Source: Aurantimonas sp036549475
GTDB lineage: Bacteria; Pseudomonadota; Alphaproteobacteria; Rhizobiales; Rhizobiaceae
Length of the DNA: 64,000 nt
Assembly: GCF_036549475.1 (NCBI RefSeq)
Contig: NZ_JAZHLI010000007.1
Coordinates: 62,001-126,000, forward strand
Direction: 5' to 3'
Shown here: positions 28,686 to 36,923 of the stretch, in pieces
How positions within the stretch are numbered: position 1 is the first letter of the stretch
Layout of the letters: each line of letters opens with the position of its first letter
The notes under the pieces: model-generated
What the model saw: only the letters and a program-made list of their open reading frames with translations
What the model was told of the DNA's origin: nothing
Databases searched by the model: none
Position numbers and translations under genes: made by a program

Positions 28686-29687
28686 CTACAGCACCTGGAA
28701 GCCGTGGCGGAACGGATCGCGATCGTCGATGAAGATGGTGTTGAGGCCGGTCAGACGCGCCCAGCCGGCGACGGACGGCACGATGGCTGGCTTGCCGCCC
28801 ACCTGCGTGGCCGTCTCGACCCGGCCGTGGAACAGCGACCCGATGATGCTTTCGTGGACGAAGGCGTCGCCGGGCGCGAGGCGCCCCTTCGCTGCCCATT
28901 GCGCCATGCGCGCCGAGGTGCCGGTGCCGCACGGGCTGCGGTCGATCGCCTTGTCGCCGTAGAACACCGCGTTGCGGGCCGTCGCCCCCTCCACCGTCGG
29001 CTCGCCGGCCCACAATACGTGCCGCAGGCCCTGGATGGCGGGCGTTTCGGGATGCACGAAGTCATGGGCCGCGTTCAGTGCGGCCCGCAGCGGGCCGGAC
29101 AGGGCGACGAGCTCGGACGCTGTGAAGTCGGCCATGTCGCGGAAGTTCTCCTGCGGATCGACGATGGCGTAGAAATTTCCGCCATAGGCGATGTCCACCT
29201 TCAGCGGGCCGAGACCGGGACAGTCGACCTCGATGCCTTCGGCATGCAGGAACGCCGGCACATTGGTCAGCCGCACCTCTTCCACGAAGCCGTTCTCCTC
29301 GCGGTAGCGGCAGGTGACGACGCCGGCCGGCGTATCGAGCCTCAGCACGCCCGGCTCCCTCGGCGTCACCAGCCCGTGCTCCAGCGCCATGGTCACCGTA
29401 CCGATGGTGCCGTGGCCGCACATGGGCAGGCAGCCGGAGGTCTCGATATACAGCACCGCCACGTCGCAATCGTCCCGCGTCGGCGGATACAGGATCGCGC
29501 CGGACATCATGTCGTGGCCGCGCGGCTCGAACATCAGGCCGGTGCGGATCCAGTCGTATTCCGCCATGAAGTGCGCCCGCTTCTCGATCATCGTGGCGCC
29601 GGACAGGAACGGGCCACCGCCGGCGACGAGCCGGACCGGATTGCCGCAAGTGTGGCCGTCGAGGCAGAAGAAGCTGTGGCGTGCCAT
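28686..29687 (-). CDS. 4-hydroxyproline 2-epimerase (proline racemase family)
   Basis: 333 residues with the two catalytic cysteines of the family, Cys90 (MCGHGTIGT) and Cys253 (SPCGTGTSA), and DGHTCGNPVR near the N-terminus. Cysteine at both positions supports an epimerase or racemase rather than the dehydratase branch. The next gene downstream-to-upstream is a FAD amino-acid oxidoreductase, which suggests trans-4-hydroxy-L-proline conversion to cis-4-hydroxy-D-proline. The GGAG 7 nt upstream fixes ATG 29687. A proline racemase is the alternative. Confidence 0.85.
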   Translation of the reverse strand: MARHSFFCLDGHTCGNPVRLVAGGGPFLSGATMIEKRAHFMAEYDWIRTGLMFEPRGHDMMSGAILYPPTRDDCDVAVLYIETSGCLPMCGHGTIGTVTMALEHGLVTPREPGVLRLDTPAGVVTCRYREENGFVEEVRLTNVPAFLHAEGIEVDCPGLGPLKVDIAYGGNFYAIVDPQENFRDMADFTASELVALSGPLRAALNAAHDFVHPETPAIQGLRHVLWAGEPTVEGATARNAVFYGDKAIDRSPCGTGTSARMAQWAAKGRLAPGDAFVHESIIGSLFHGRVETATQVGGKPAIVPSVAGWARLTGLNTIFIDDRDPFRHGFQVL

Positions 29688-29706
29688 GAAGGTCTCCGGT
29701 GGCGGG

Positions 29707-30963
29707 TCAGTCGAAGCGGCGGGGCGAAAAGGCCGCGATGTTGATCGGCGGGGGCGCGCCGGTGACGAGATCGGCAAGGATGCGCGCGGTCGCCGCCGAC
29801 TGGGTCAGGCCGAGATGGCCGTGGCCGAAGGCATAGACGACCCGGTCGCTCGCCGCAGCGACGCCGATCACCGGCAGGGAATCGGGCATGGATGGGCGAA
29901 ATCCCATCCACTGCCGGCCGCCTTCGGTGTCGAGGCCCGGCAGGAAGCGCCTGGCCATGGCCAGCATGTTGGCGGCGCGGCGGTAATCCGGCGGGCGACG
30001 CAGGCCGCCGAGTTCGACGGCGCCGCCGACACGGATGCCGGATGTCAGCCGGCTTACCACGAAGCCATGACCAGGGAACGTCAGTTGCCGCTTCAGGTCG
30101 AAGGCGCCTGGCGGCAGTGTCGTGTTGTAGCCGCGCTCGGTTTCCAGCGGCAGCCGGTCCCCGAGCGATGCGGCGAGCGGCTTCGACCAGGCGCCGCCGG
30201 CGACGATCGCATGGCGCACCGAAACGCCGGCGCCGTCCGCCAGCGCCAGTCGCACGCCGTCGGCAGCGGGCGCGATGCCCGTCACCTCGGCGCGCACGAT
30301 CCGCCCGCCCCCTTCGACGACACGGTCGGCCAGCGCCCTGGCGTAGTCGTAGGGGTCCGCGATCGACTGCCAGCCGGGCACGAAGGTCGCGTGGGTGAAG
30401 ATTGGCGACAGACCCGGCTGCAGCTCGGCGATGGCCGCGCCTTCCAGATGGCGGAACCCGATGCGTGCGGCCGCACGGGCCCGCCAGGACGGCAGCGACG
30501 CCTCGAATTCGGCGCGGCTTTCGTAAAGCTCCAGCGCGCCGTCGGAGCGCAGCATCGCGTCGAGCCCGGCCATGGCGACCAGCCGCCGGGTCTCGGTGCT
30601 TGCTAGATCCATCATCGCCACCTGCGCGGCGAAGCTCCTGGCAAATGCGGCCGGGCGGCTGGCGCGCCAGAAGCGGAACAGCCAGGGCGCGATGGTCGGC
30701 AGATAGGCCGGCGGCACGCTCAGCGGCCCCAGGGGATCGAGCAGCCAGCGCGGCGCCTTGCGCATGATGCCCGGAGAGGCCAGCGGCATGACATCGCTGA
30801 ATGCAAACGCCCCTGCATTGCCGAAGCTGGCGCCATGGGCCACCTCGCCGCGCTCGACCAGGACGACAGACAGACCGCGCTCCTGCAATGCGAAGGCGGC
30901 GGTAATGCCGACGATCCCCGCGCCGATGACCGCGACATCCGCGTCCGCTTCCTTGCCGTTCAT
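29707..30963 (-). CDS. FAD-dependent D-amino-acid (D-hydroxyproline) dehydrogenase
   Basis: 418 residues of the DAO/DadA family. The Rossmann motif AVIGAGIVGITAAF lies at the N-terminus and the FAD end motif near GHGHLGLTQSA. Sitting 19 nt before the epimerase gene on the same strand, it most likely oxidises cis-4-hydroxy-D-proline to a pyrroline carboxylate. The substrate is inferred from the neighbour. ATG 30963 was preferred, with ATG 30990 possible. No transporter or later pathway enzyme lies beside it. Confidence 0.82.
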   Translation of the reverse strand: MNGKEADADVAVIGAGIVGITAAFALQERGLSVVLVERGEVAHGASFGNAGAFAFSDVMPLASPGIMRKAPRWLLDPLGPLSVPPAYLPTIAPWLFRFWRASRPAAFARSFAAQVAMMDLASTETRRLVAMAGLDAMLRSDGALELYESRAEFEASLPSWRARAAARIGFRHLEGAAIAELQPGLSPIFTHATFVPGWQSIADPYDYARALADRVVEGGGRIVRAEVTGIAPAADGVRLALADGAGVSVRHAIVAGGAWSKPLAASLGDRLPLETERGYNTTLPPGAFDLKRQLTFPGHGFVVSRLTSGIRVGGAVELGGLRRPPDYRRAANMLAMARRFLPGLDTEGGRQWMGFRPSMPDSLPVIGVAAASDRVVYAFGHGHLGLTQSAATARILADLVTGAPPPINIAAFSPRRFD

Positions 30964-31170
30964 GCTGCCTGTCAGCCGCTTTCCTGCCATTGTCAGCCCA
31001 GGCTCGGCAGGCTGGGCACCGCTCCGCATGGTCTTCACTCCGTCCGCATCACGACAGCGGGGCACGAGCGGCCCCGATCACCTGCACTAGCGATGACGGA
31101 AGACCTTGCGATGCACAAGGGCGCGACGCAGCGCCGTCACGCCGTCAGGCAATGTCGGTCCTGTGTGATC

Positions 31171-31464
31171 TCAGCCCGTGCGGCCGGCACGGCAACGGCG
31201 ATAGGCCGCCTCGCCCTGGTCGAGCGCCTGCTGACGCGTCAGCGCGCGGATGCCGAACCCGTCCTCGCTGCGATCGATGCGGTTCTCGTAGCTGTTGCCC
31301 GCGGTCTGGCGGGCATATTGTCGGCAGAACGCCTCCGAACCGCGCGGATTGGGATTGGCCGAGACACGCGCGCCGACGATGGGCGAGTCGTTGGGATAGG
31401 GGGCGCTGCTGTTGCAGCCGGCTACGCCGGCAAGCACGGCAACCAGAAGAAGGGCGGATCGCAT
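31171..31464 (-). CDS. Small predicted lipoprotein
   Basis: 97 residues. A signal peptide ends in lipobox VAGC with Cys17, and the mature part is short and polar with two further cysteines (FCRQY, YRRCRAG) that could form a disulfide. I do not recognise the family. CGGAG precedes ATG 31464. It is divergent from pabB, and nothing nearby hints at its role. Confidence 0.75.
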   Translation of the reverse strand: MRSALLLVAVLAGVAGCNSSAPYPNDSPIVGARVSANPNPRGSEAFCRQYARQTAGNSYENRIDRSEDGFGIRALTRQQALDQGEAAYRRCRAGRTG

Positions 31465-31626
31465 CACGCATCTCCGAATCATGAAGGGGCTGGATCGATA
31501 GATGGCGCCCGCGAAGGCGCGCGCCAGTGGCGAGCCGCGCGGGCCCGGCCAGCCGCTGCAAGGCGGCACGCCTGTCTTTCCGAAACCGGTTTGACGGGCA
31601 CGCACGGATCAGGGCATCTGCCGGGC

Positions 31627-33030
31627 ATGGTGTATGACGAGATCGCCCCCCTTGCGCCGGAGATCGCGGCGGCCCGGCTGAGGCCTCTCGGCGGGCTGGC
31701 GTATCTCGACAGCGCCATGCGGCACGAGACGCTGGGGCGCTATTCCTACGTCGCCGCCGCACCCTTCGCTGCCTTCACGGTGGATGGCGAAGGCGCCATG
31801 CTGGATGACCGCCGACTGGAAGGGGCACCCCTGGCTGCGCTCGACGCGGTGCTGGCGCAGCATCGCCAGCCGACGGTGCCCGGTCTACCGCCCTTCCAGG
31901 GCGGCGCGGTCGGCTTCATCGGCTACGAATTTGCCCGCCATCTGGAGCGGCTGACCGCGCCCGCCGATCTGGATCCGGCGCAGCCCAGCCTGCGGTTCGA
32001 TCTCTACGACACGGTCCTGGCCTGCGACCTGGCCGAGGACCGCGCCTTCCTGATCGGCGCGCGCCGCGCGGGAGAGACGGATGACGGGTCGGCGCGTGCC
32101 CGGATCGCCCGCTTTCGGGCCGCGCTCGAACGCGAGGCGCCCCCTCCCGGCATCGGGGCACGGCCGGGCGGCCTCGACTGGCGATCGAATTTCTTCGCCG
32201 ACGACTACCGCGCGGCGATCCAGCGGGTGCGGGACTACATCCTGGCCGGCGACATCTATCAGGCGAATGTCGCGCAGACCTTCCGCGCGGCATTGCCCGA
32301 CGACTTCGACCCATTCGGGCTCTATCTGCGGCTGCGCCGGACCAACGCGGCGCCCTTCGGCGCCTATCTGGAGCATGACGGTCTTGCCATCGCCTCCTCT
32401 TCGCCGGAACGCTTCCTGAAGCGCGATGGCGACATGGTCGAGACCCGTCCGATCAAGGGCACGGCGAAACGCTCGCCGGACCCGGTCGAGGACAGGGCGC
32501 TCGCCGAAGCGCTGCTGGCCTCGGAGAAGGACCGGGCCGAAAACGTCATGATCGTCGACCTCCTGCGCAACGACATCTCGCGGGTCTGCACGGCGTCGTC
32601 GGTCGAGGTGCCGGTCCTGTGCGGGCTCGAGAGCTACGCCTCGGTCCATCATCTCGTCTCGGTGGTGACCGGGCAGCTTCGCCCCGGCACGACCGCCGGC
32701 GACCTCATCGGCGCCACCTTCCCGGGCGGCTCGATCACCGGGGCGCCGAAGATCCGCGCCATGGACATCATCACCGAGATCGAGAACACCGCCCGCGGGC
32801 CCTATTGCGGCGCCATCGGCTATCTCGGCTTCGACGGCGCCATGGATCTCAACATCGCCATCCGTACCGTCAGCTTCGCCAGAGGCATGGCGCGGCTGTC
32901 GGCCGGCGGCGGCATTACCGTGCTGTCCGACCCGGCGGCCGAATACGAGGAGACCTTCACCAAGGCGACCCGCGTCTTCGCCGCCTTCGAAGCCGACGAC
33001 ACGGCGTCGGCGGAGGACGGCCCGCGGTGA
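31627..33030 (+). CDS. pabB: Aminodeoxychorismate synthase component I
   Basis: 467 residues of the chorismate-utilising family, with KGTAKR, a GGSITGAPKI loop and RLSAGGGITVLSDP near the C-terminus. With PabA it turns chorismate and glutamine into 4-amino-4-deoxychorismate for folate. An anthranilate synthase TrpE is less likely given the pabC gene next door. ATG 31627 (MVYDEIAPL) was chosen by family N-terminus, and the frame is open much further upstream. The stop overlaps the pabA start (GTGA). Confidence 0.9.
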   Translation: MVYDEIAPLAPEIAAARLRPLGGLAYLDSAMRHETLGRYSYVAAAPFAAFTVDGEGAMLDDRRLEGAPLAALDAVLAQHRQPTVPGLPPFQGGAVGFIGYEFARHLERLTAPADLDPAQPSLRFDLYDTVLACDLAEDRAFLIGARRAGETDDGSARARIARFRAALEREAPPPGIGARPGGLDWRSNFFADDYRAAIQRVRDYILAGDIYQANVAQTFRAALPDDFDPFGLYLRLRRTNAAPFGAYLEHDGLAIASSSPERFLKRDGDMVETRPIKGTAKRSPDPVEDRALAEALLASEKDRAENVMIVDLLRNDISRVCTASSVEVPVLCGLESYASVHHLVSVVTGQLRPGTTAGDLIGATFPGGSITGAPKIRAMDIITEIENTARGPYCGAIGYLGFDGAMDLNIAIRTVSFARGMARLSAGGGITVLSDPAAEYEETFTKATRVFAAFEADDTASAEDGPR

Positions 33031-33623
33031 TCCTCGTCCTCGACAATTACGACAGCTTCGTCTTCAACGTCGCCCGCTATCTGGAACGGCTGGGCGGCGA
33101 GACCCGGGTCGTGCGCAACGACGCCATCACGATCGCCGAGATTGACGCCCTTGCGCCGTCGGCCGTGATCATCTCGCCGGGTCCCTGTTCCCCCCACGAG
33201 GCCGGGATCTCGCTCGATCTGGTGCGGCACCTGTCCGGCCGCACGCCGATACTGGGCGTCTGCCTCGGCCATCAGGTCGTCGGCGAGGCCTTCGGCGGCA
33301 CCGTCACGCGGGCGCTGAAGCCCATGCATGGCCGGGCCTCGCGCGTCTCCCACGACGCCGCGAACCTCTTCGACGGGCTGCCGCAGCCGACCATGGTCGG
33401 GCGCTATCATTCGCTGATCGTGGAGGAGACGCCGGCGATGGCGGACCATCTCGCCGTCGACGCGCGGTCGGACGAGGGCGAGATCATGGCGCTGTCCCAC
33501 CGCTCGCATCCGACCTGGGGCGTCCAGTTCCATCCCGAATCCGTCCTCACCGAGCACGGCGAACGGATCTTCGAGAATTTCCTGTCCCTGGCGGAGCGTT
33601 GGCGTGGACGAGATCTGGATTAA
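33027..33623 (+). CDS. pabA: Aminodeoxychorismate/anthranilate synthase glutaminase subunit
   Basis: 198-residue class I glutamine amidotransferase with nucleophile Cys79 (GVCLGHQ) and the HPES catalytic pair near the C-terminus. It supplies ammonia to PabB. It starts with GTG 33027, inside the pabB stop, and overlaps pabC by 20 nt. It might also serve TrpE, as in organisms with one shared subunit. Confidence 0.92.
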   Translation: MILVLDNYDSFVFNVARYLERLGGETRVVRNDAITIAEIDALAPSAVIISPGPCSPHEAGISLDLVRHLSGRTPILGVCLGHQVVGEAFGGTVTRALKPMHGRASRVSHDAANLFDGLPQPTMVGRYHSLIVEETPAMADHLAVDARSDEGEIMALSHRSHPTWGVQFHPESVLTEHGERIFENFLSLAERWRGRDLD

Positions 33624-34464
33624 CGGCGGCTTCGAGGCGCCGCCCGGCGCGATAGCCGCAAACGATCGCGGCTTCACGCTCGCCGACGGGGTCTTCGACA
33701 CGTCGCTCGTCCTGGGGGGCACCGTATTCGGCCGGACGGCGCATCTCGACCGGCTGATGGCCGCAGCGGCCAGCCTCGCCATCCCCGCCGAACGCGCGGC
33801 GATCGAAGGAGCGATGACGGCGCTCGCGACACGACGCGGCGACGGCGCGATCCGCCTGACGCTGACCCGCGGCCCCGGCCCACGCGGCCTGACGCTTCCC
33901 GCCTCACCGCAGCCGACGCTGCTCGGCACCTCGGCGCCGCTGGCGCCGGCCATGATGTTCGCGCCGCTGCGGCTGCAGGTCGCGGCCATCCGCCGCAACG
34001 AGACGTCGCCGACGGCGCGCGTGAAATCGCTCGCTTATCTCGACAGCGTGCTCGCCAACCATGCGGCGAAGCAGGCAGGAGCCGACGAGGCGCTGTTCCT
34101 CAACGGCGCCGGCCGCGTCGCCTGTTCGGCGCTGGCCAATGTCTTCGTGCTGAGCGGCGAGGAGATCGCCACGCCGCCACTGGACGAAGGCGTCCTCGAT
34201 GGGATCGTGCGGGGCTGGGTTCTCGGACATGCCGCGGAATTCGGCCTTGCCGCGTCCGAACGGCCATTGACGGTCGAGGATCTGGCGACGGGGCAGGTCT
34301 TCCTGACCAACAGCCTCCGCCTGATCGCGCCGGCGAGCCTGGGCGACAGGCTACCGGACGCGGCGGACCCGCATCTGGTCCGGCTGATGACAGGTCTTTG
34401 CGACGCGATCGGCGATGAGTGCCAGGTGGATCCGCGCACGCGCGGAGCGAAGCTGCCCGGCTGA
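33604..34464 (+). CDS. pabC: Class IV aminotransferase, likely aminodeoxychorismate lyase
   Basis: 286-residue fold-type IV PLP enzyme with lysine Lys141 (ARVKSLAYLDSVLA) and INGG at the start. The pabB-pabA context makes 4-amino-4-deoxychorismate lyase, which releases 4-aminobenzoate, the best reading. D-amino acid or branched-chain aminotransferases share the fold. GTG 33604 starts 20 nt inside pabA. Confidence 0.85.
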   Translation: MDEIWINGGFEAPPGAIAANDRGFTLADGVFDTSLVLGGTVFGRTAHLDRLMAAAASLAIPAERAAIEGAMTALATRRGDGAIRLTLTRGPGPRGLTLPASPQPTLLGTSAPLAPAMMFAPLRLQVAAIRRNETSPTARVKSLAYLDSVLANHAAKQAGADEALFLNGAGRVACSALANVFVLSGEEIATPPLDEGVLDGIVRGWVLGHAAEFGLAASERPLTVEDLATGQVFLTNSLRLIAPASLGDRLPDAADPHLVRLMTGLCDAIGDECQVDPRTRGAKLPG

Positions 34465-34524
34465 GGCTGAATGGTGAAACCCGGTTGGCACACGGGATGA
34501 ACGCCGACCGATCGATCGCAGGCC

Positions 34525-34935
34525 TCAGCGTCGCATCGTGCCGCCGGCGAGCAGCCAGGCGGGATCGAACCAGGTATCGGCCTCGCCGTCATAGGGCAGC
34601 GTGTTGATGTCCCAGTGCCGGACATATTTCGCATAGACGTCCCAGACAGCCGGTCCGCCGCCGACATAGACCACCCGGTCGGCGAAGCTGGCGAGCACCG
34701 CCTCCGGATCGTCGGAGGAGCGGATCTCCACGATGGTGTGATCCTTGCGGGCGAAATCGGGAAAGGACGCCACGGTCTTCGGACCGGCGATCAGGACATG
34801 GCCCCGCGTGATCTCGAAGAACCGCTCGACGTCTTCGGTATAGACCCGCTCGGGCCGACCCTCCCAGGGCATGCCTCCGTTCAGGCCGAGCTGCCCGCTC
34901 CGGCCGATGGCACAGATGACCCTGACGTCCGGCAT
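34525..34935 (-). CDS. Short dihydrofolate reductase
   Basis: 136 residues with DHFR signatures: an N-terminal ICAIGRSGQLGLNGGMPW loop, a GPKTVASFPDF NADPH-binding loop, and a YVGGGPAVWDVY strand near the end. This is shorter than the roughly 160 residues of typical FolA. It lies convergent to the pab genes, so a folate role is likely, though other reductase-like members of the family exist. ATG 34935 has no strong ribosome-binding site. Confidence 0.78.
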   Translation of the reverse strand: MPDVRVICAIGRSGQLGLNGGMPWEGRPERVYTEDVERFFEITRGHVLIAGPKTVASFPDFARKDHTIVEIRSSDDPEAVLASFADRVVYVGGGPAVWDVYAKYVRHWDINTLPYDGEADTWFDPAWLLAGGTMRR

Positions 34936-35192
34936 TCGCCCCGCTCCCCGTTCGCTGCGCCCCGACGGCTCGCCACCTTCGTGGCGTGATGCCAGATTCG
35001 GCGGGTTGCGGCTACGGTGCCGGCGAAACCGGCCCCTCTGCCGTTCGCTCGTTCAAGTAACCACCCATAACGGGCTGCTCGCAATTCGGTTCCAAAAAGA
35101 ATAGTGCTACTTCCGTCAATCTGTGCTATGCTGTTTTTCACTGCGTTTTTCTTGCGGAGCATGTACCAGTTTAAGGATCGGCCGCCGACTAT

Positions 35193-35202
35193 CGGTTAAC
35201 CG
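35193..35202. promoter_or_regulatory. Palindrome just upstream of the MarR gene
   Basis: CGGTTAACCG is a perfect 10-bp palindrome 6 nt before the marR-type ATG. Its place over the translation start region suits an autoregulatory operator. This is a guess from symmetry alone. Confidence 0.35.
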
Positions 35203-35207
35203 GACCT

Positions 35208-35699
35208 ATGGATACAAATTCGCAGATTTCATCATCGGTCCCGACCGACGATCCGATCGCGATCGGAATGCCGGTCCTCGTGCCGTCGCTCCTGTCGATC
35301 GCAAAGTCGACCCGGGCCTTCCTTGCACTCCTACTGGCTGACATCGGATTGCATCCGGGACAGGATCAGCTTCTGGACCAGCTCGATCCGCTGGCGCCGG
35401 TCAGCGTTTCGGCGCTGGCGGCGCAGCTCTGCGTCCGGCCCTCCACCGTCTCCAAGATGCTCGACCGGCTGATCGAAAAGGGACTGGTCGAACGCTCGAC
35501 CAACAGTTCCGACGCGCGGCGGACCATGGTGCATCTCACATCCGATGGCGAGCGCGTGCAGGCGACCGTGCGGGGGGTCTGGCAGCGGCTCGAGGTCGAT
35601 CTTGCCCATTCCCTGTCGGAGGAGGAACTGGAGGTCCTGCAGGGTTCTCTGGCGCGCACCGGCGATCTTCTTGCCCAGAAGCTGCGGCGCCTGCGCTGA
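35208..35699 (+). CDS. MarR-family transcriptional regulator
   Basis: 163 residues, winged helix with the recognition stretch VSALAAQLCVRPSTVSKMLDRLIEKGLV and the wing NSSDARRTMVHLT. Dimerising N- and C-terminal helices flank it. The ligand and targets are unknown. The upstream 270 bp is AT-richer than its surroundings and holds no gene. Confidence 0.92.
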   Translation: MDTNSQISSSVPTDDPIAIGMPVLVPSLLSIAKSTRAFLALLLADIGLHPGQDQLLDQLDPLAPVSVSALAAQLCVRPSTVSKMLDRLIEKGLVERSTNSSDARRTMVHLTSDGERVQATVRGVWQRLEVDLAHSLSEEELEVLQGSLARTGDLLAQKLRRLR

Positions 35700-35723
35700 A
35701 ACGCCCGGCAGGACGCCCAAGGA

Positions 35724-35751
35724 CGCTGCGGGTTGTTTATTCTCCGCAGCG
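35724..35751 (+). repeat. Perfect inverted repeat after the MarR gene
   Basis: CGCTGCGG (35724-35731) is the reverse complement of CCGCAGCG (35744-35751), with a 12-nt loop. No T run follows, so it is either a weak terminator or a site for a DNA-binding protein. Confidence 0.5.
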
Positions 35752-35879
35752 ACCTTGCGACAATGGATTCCCGTAGCCGGGCCGGTGCAGCAGGTCCCGC
35801 TGACGCGTGATTGACGCGCGCTTCCGCACTGCCTATTCCGCCGGGGTCGGGTCGACCGGCTGCGGAAAGGATGGCGCCG

Positions 35880-36842
35880 ATGACCGAGATCGTGACGATC
35901 GCCAAGGATGGCCTCAGCGCCGAGATCGTCACCGCCGGGGCGGCGGTCCGGGCAGTCCATCTCGTCGGGCACGACCATTCGCTGGTCGTCGGCGCTGCCG
36001 ACCTTGAACATTACTCCGCCGGCAATCGGGAGTATCTCGGCGGCACGATCGGCCGCTTCGCCAACAGGATCGCCGCCGGACGCTTCACCCTGGAAGGCCG
36101 TCCCCATGAGTTGGCCTGCAATGACGGGCCGAACCATCTGCATGGCGGCCCCGGCGGCTTCTCCACCCGGCCTTGGTCCATCGTCGACCGTGGGCCGGAT
36201 GCGGTGACGCTGGCCCTCGTCTCGGCCGATGGCGACGAGGGCTATCCCGGCGAGATCCGGGTGACAGCGCGCTTTGCGATCCTGCCGGATTGCACGCTCT
36301 CGGTGACCTACGAGGCCACGACCGACCGCCCGACCCTGGTGAACCTGACGACGCACTTCTACTTCAACCTCGACGGCAGCGACGACATTCGCGGCCATCG
36401 CCTGACTCTGGCCTCCGACCGCTACCTGCCGATCGACGTAGACGCCCTGCCGACCGGCAGCGTCGACCCGGTCGAAGGCACGGCCTTCGATTTTCGCGCG
36501 GGCAAGCCAGTGGGCGAGGCGCCCGATCCGCTCGACCACAATTTTTGCCTGGGCAGCGCACCATCGCCGGAGCCGCGCTTCTGTGCCCGGCTTGAGGCCG
36601 AGACGAGCGGCATCGCCCTCACCGTGTCGACGACCGAACCCGGTCTTCAGGTCTATGACGGCGCCAAGCTCGACGGATCGATCGTCGGCCACGGCGGCAG
36701 GCCGATCGTCAGCCGGTCTGCCCTGGCTCTGGAGCCGCAGGGCTGGCCGGATTCGCCGAACCGCCCGGACTTCCCTCAGGTGCGTCTGCAGCCGGGAGAC
36801 ACCTACCGCCACCACAGCCTCTACCGGTTCTCCGGCGGCTGA
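35880..36842 (+). CDS. galM: Aldose 1-epimerase (mutarotase)
   Basis: 320 residues with the galactose mutarotase pattern: GRFANRIAAGRF, the HLHGGPGGF substrate site, and THFYFNLDG. It interconverts alpha and beta anomers of aldoses. ATG 35880 is preceded by AAAGGA. It lies just ahead of the glucan operon, but nothing ties it to that pathway. Confidence 0.93.
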   Translation: MTEIVTIAKDGLSAEIVTAGAAVRAVHLVGHDHSLVVGAADLEHYSAGNREYLGGTIGRFANRIAAGRFTLEGRPHELACNDGPNHLHGGPGGFSTRPWSIVDRGPDAVTLALVSADGDEGYPGEIRVTARFAILPDCTLSVTYEATTDRPTLVNLTTHFYFNLDGSDDIRGHRLTLASDRYLPIDVDALPTGSVDPVEGTAFDFRAGKPVGEAPDPLDHNFCLGSAPSPEPRFCARLEAETSGIALTVSTTEPGLQVYDGAKLDGSIVGHGGRPIVSRSALALEPQGWPDSPNRPDFPQVRLQPGDTYRHHSLYRFSGG

Positions 36843-36923
36843 CGGCGCAACAGTCGCCGCCGAAAGCCTTCATTCACCGGTTCGATACGGCTCGCACCAG
36901 ACGGCTATGTAATCGCCGCAATT

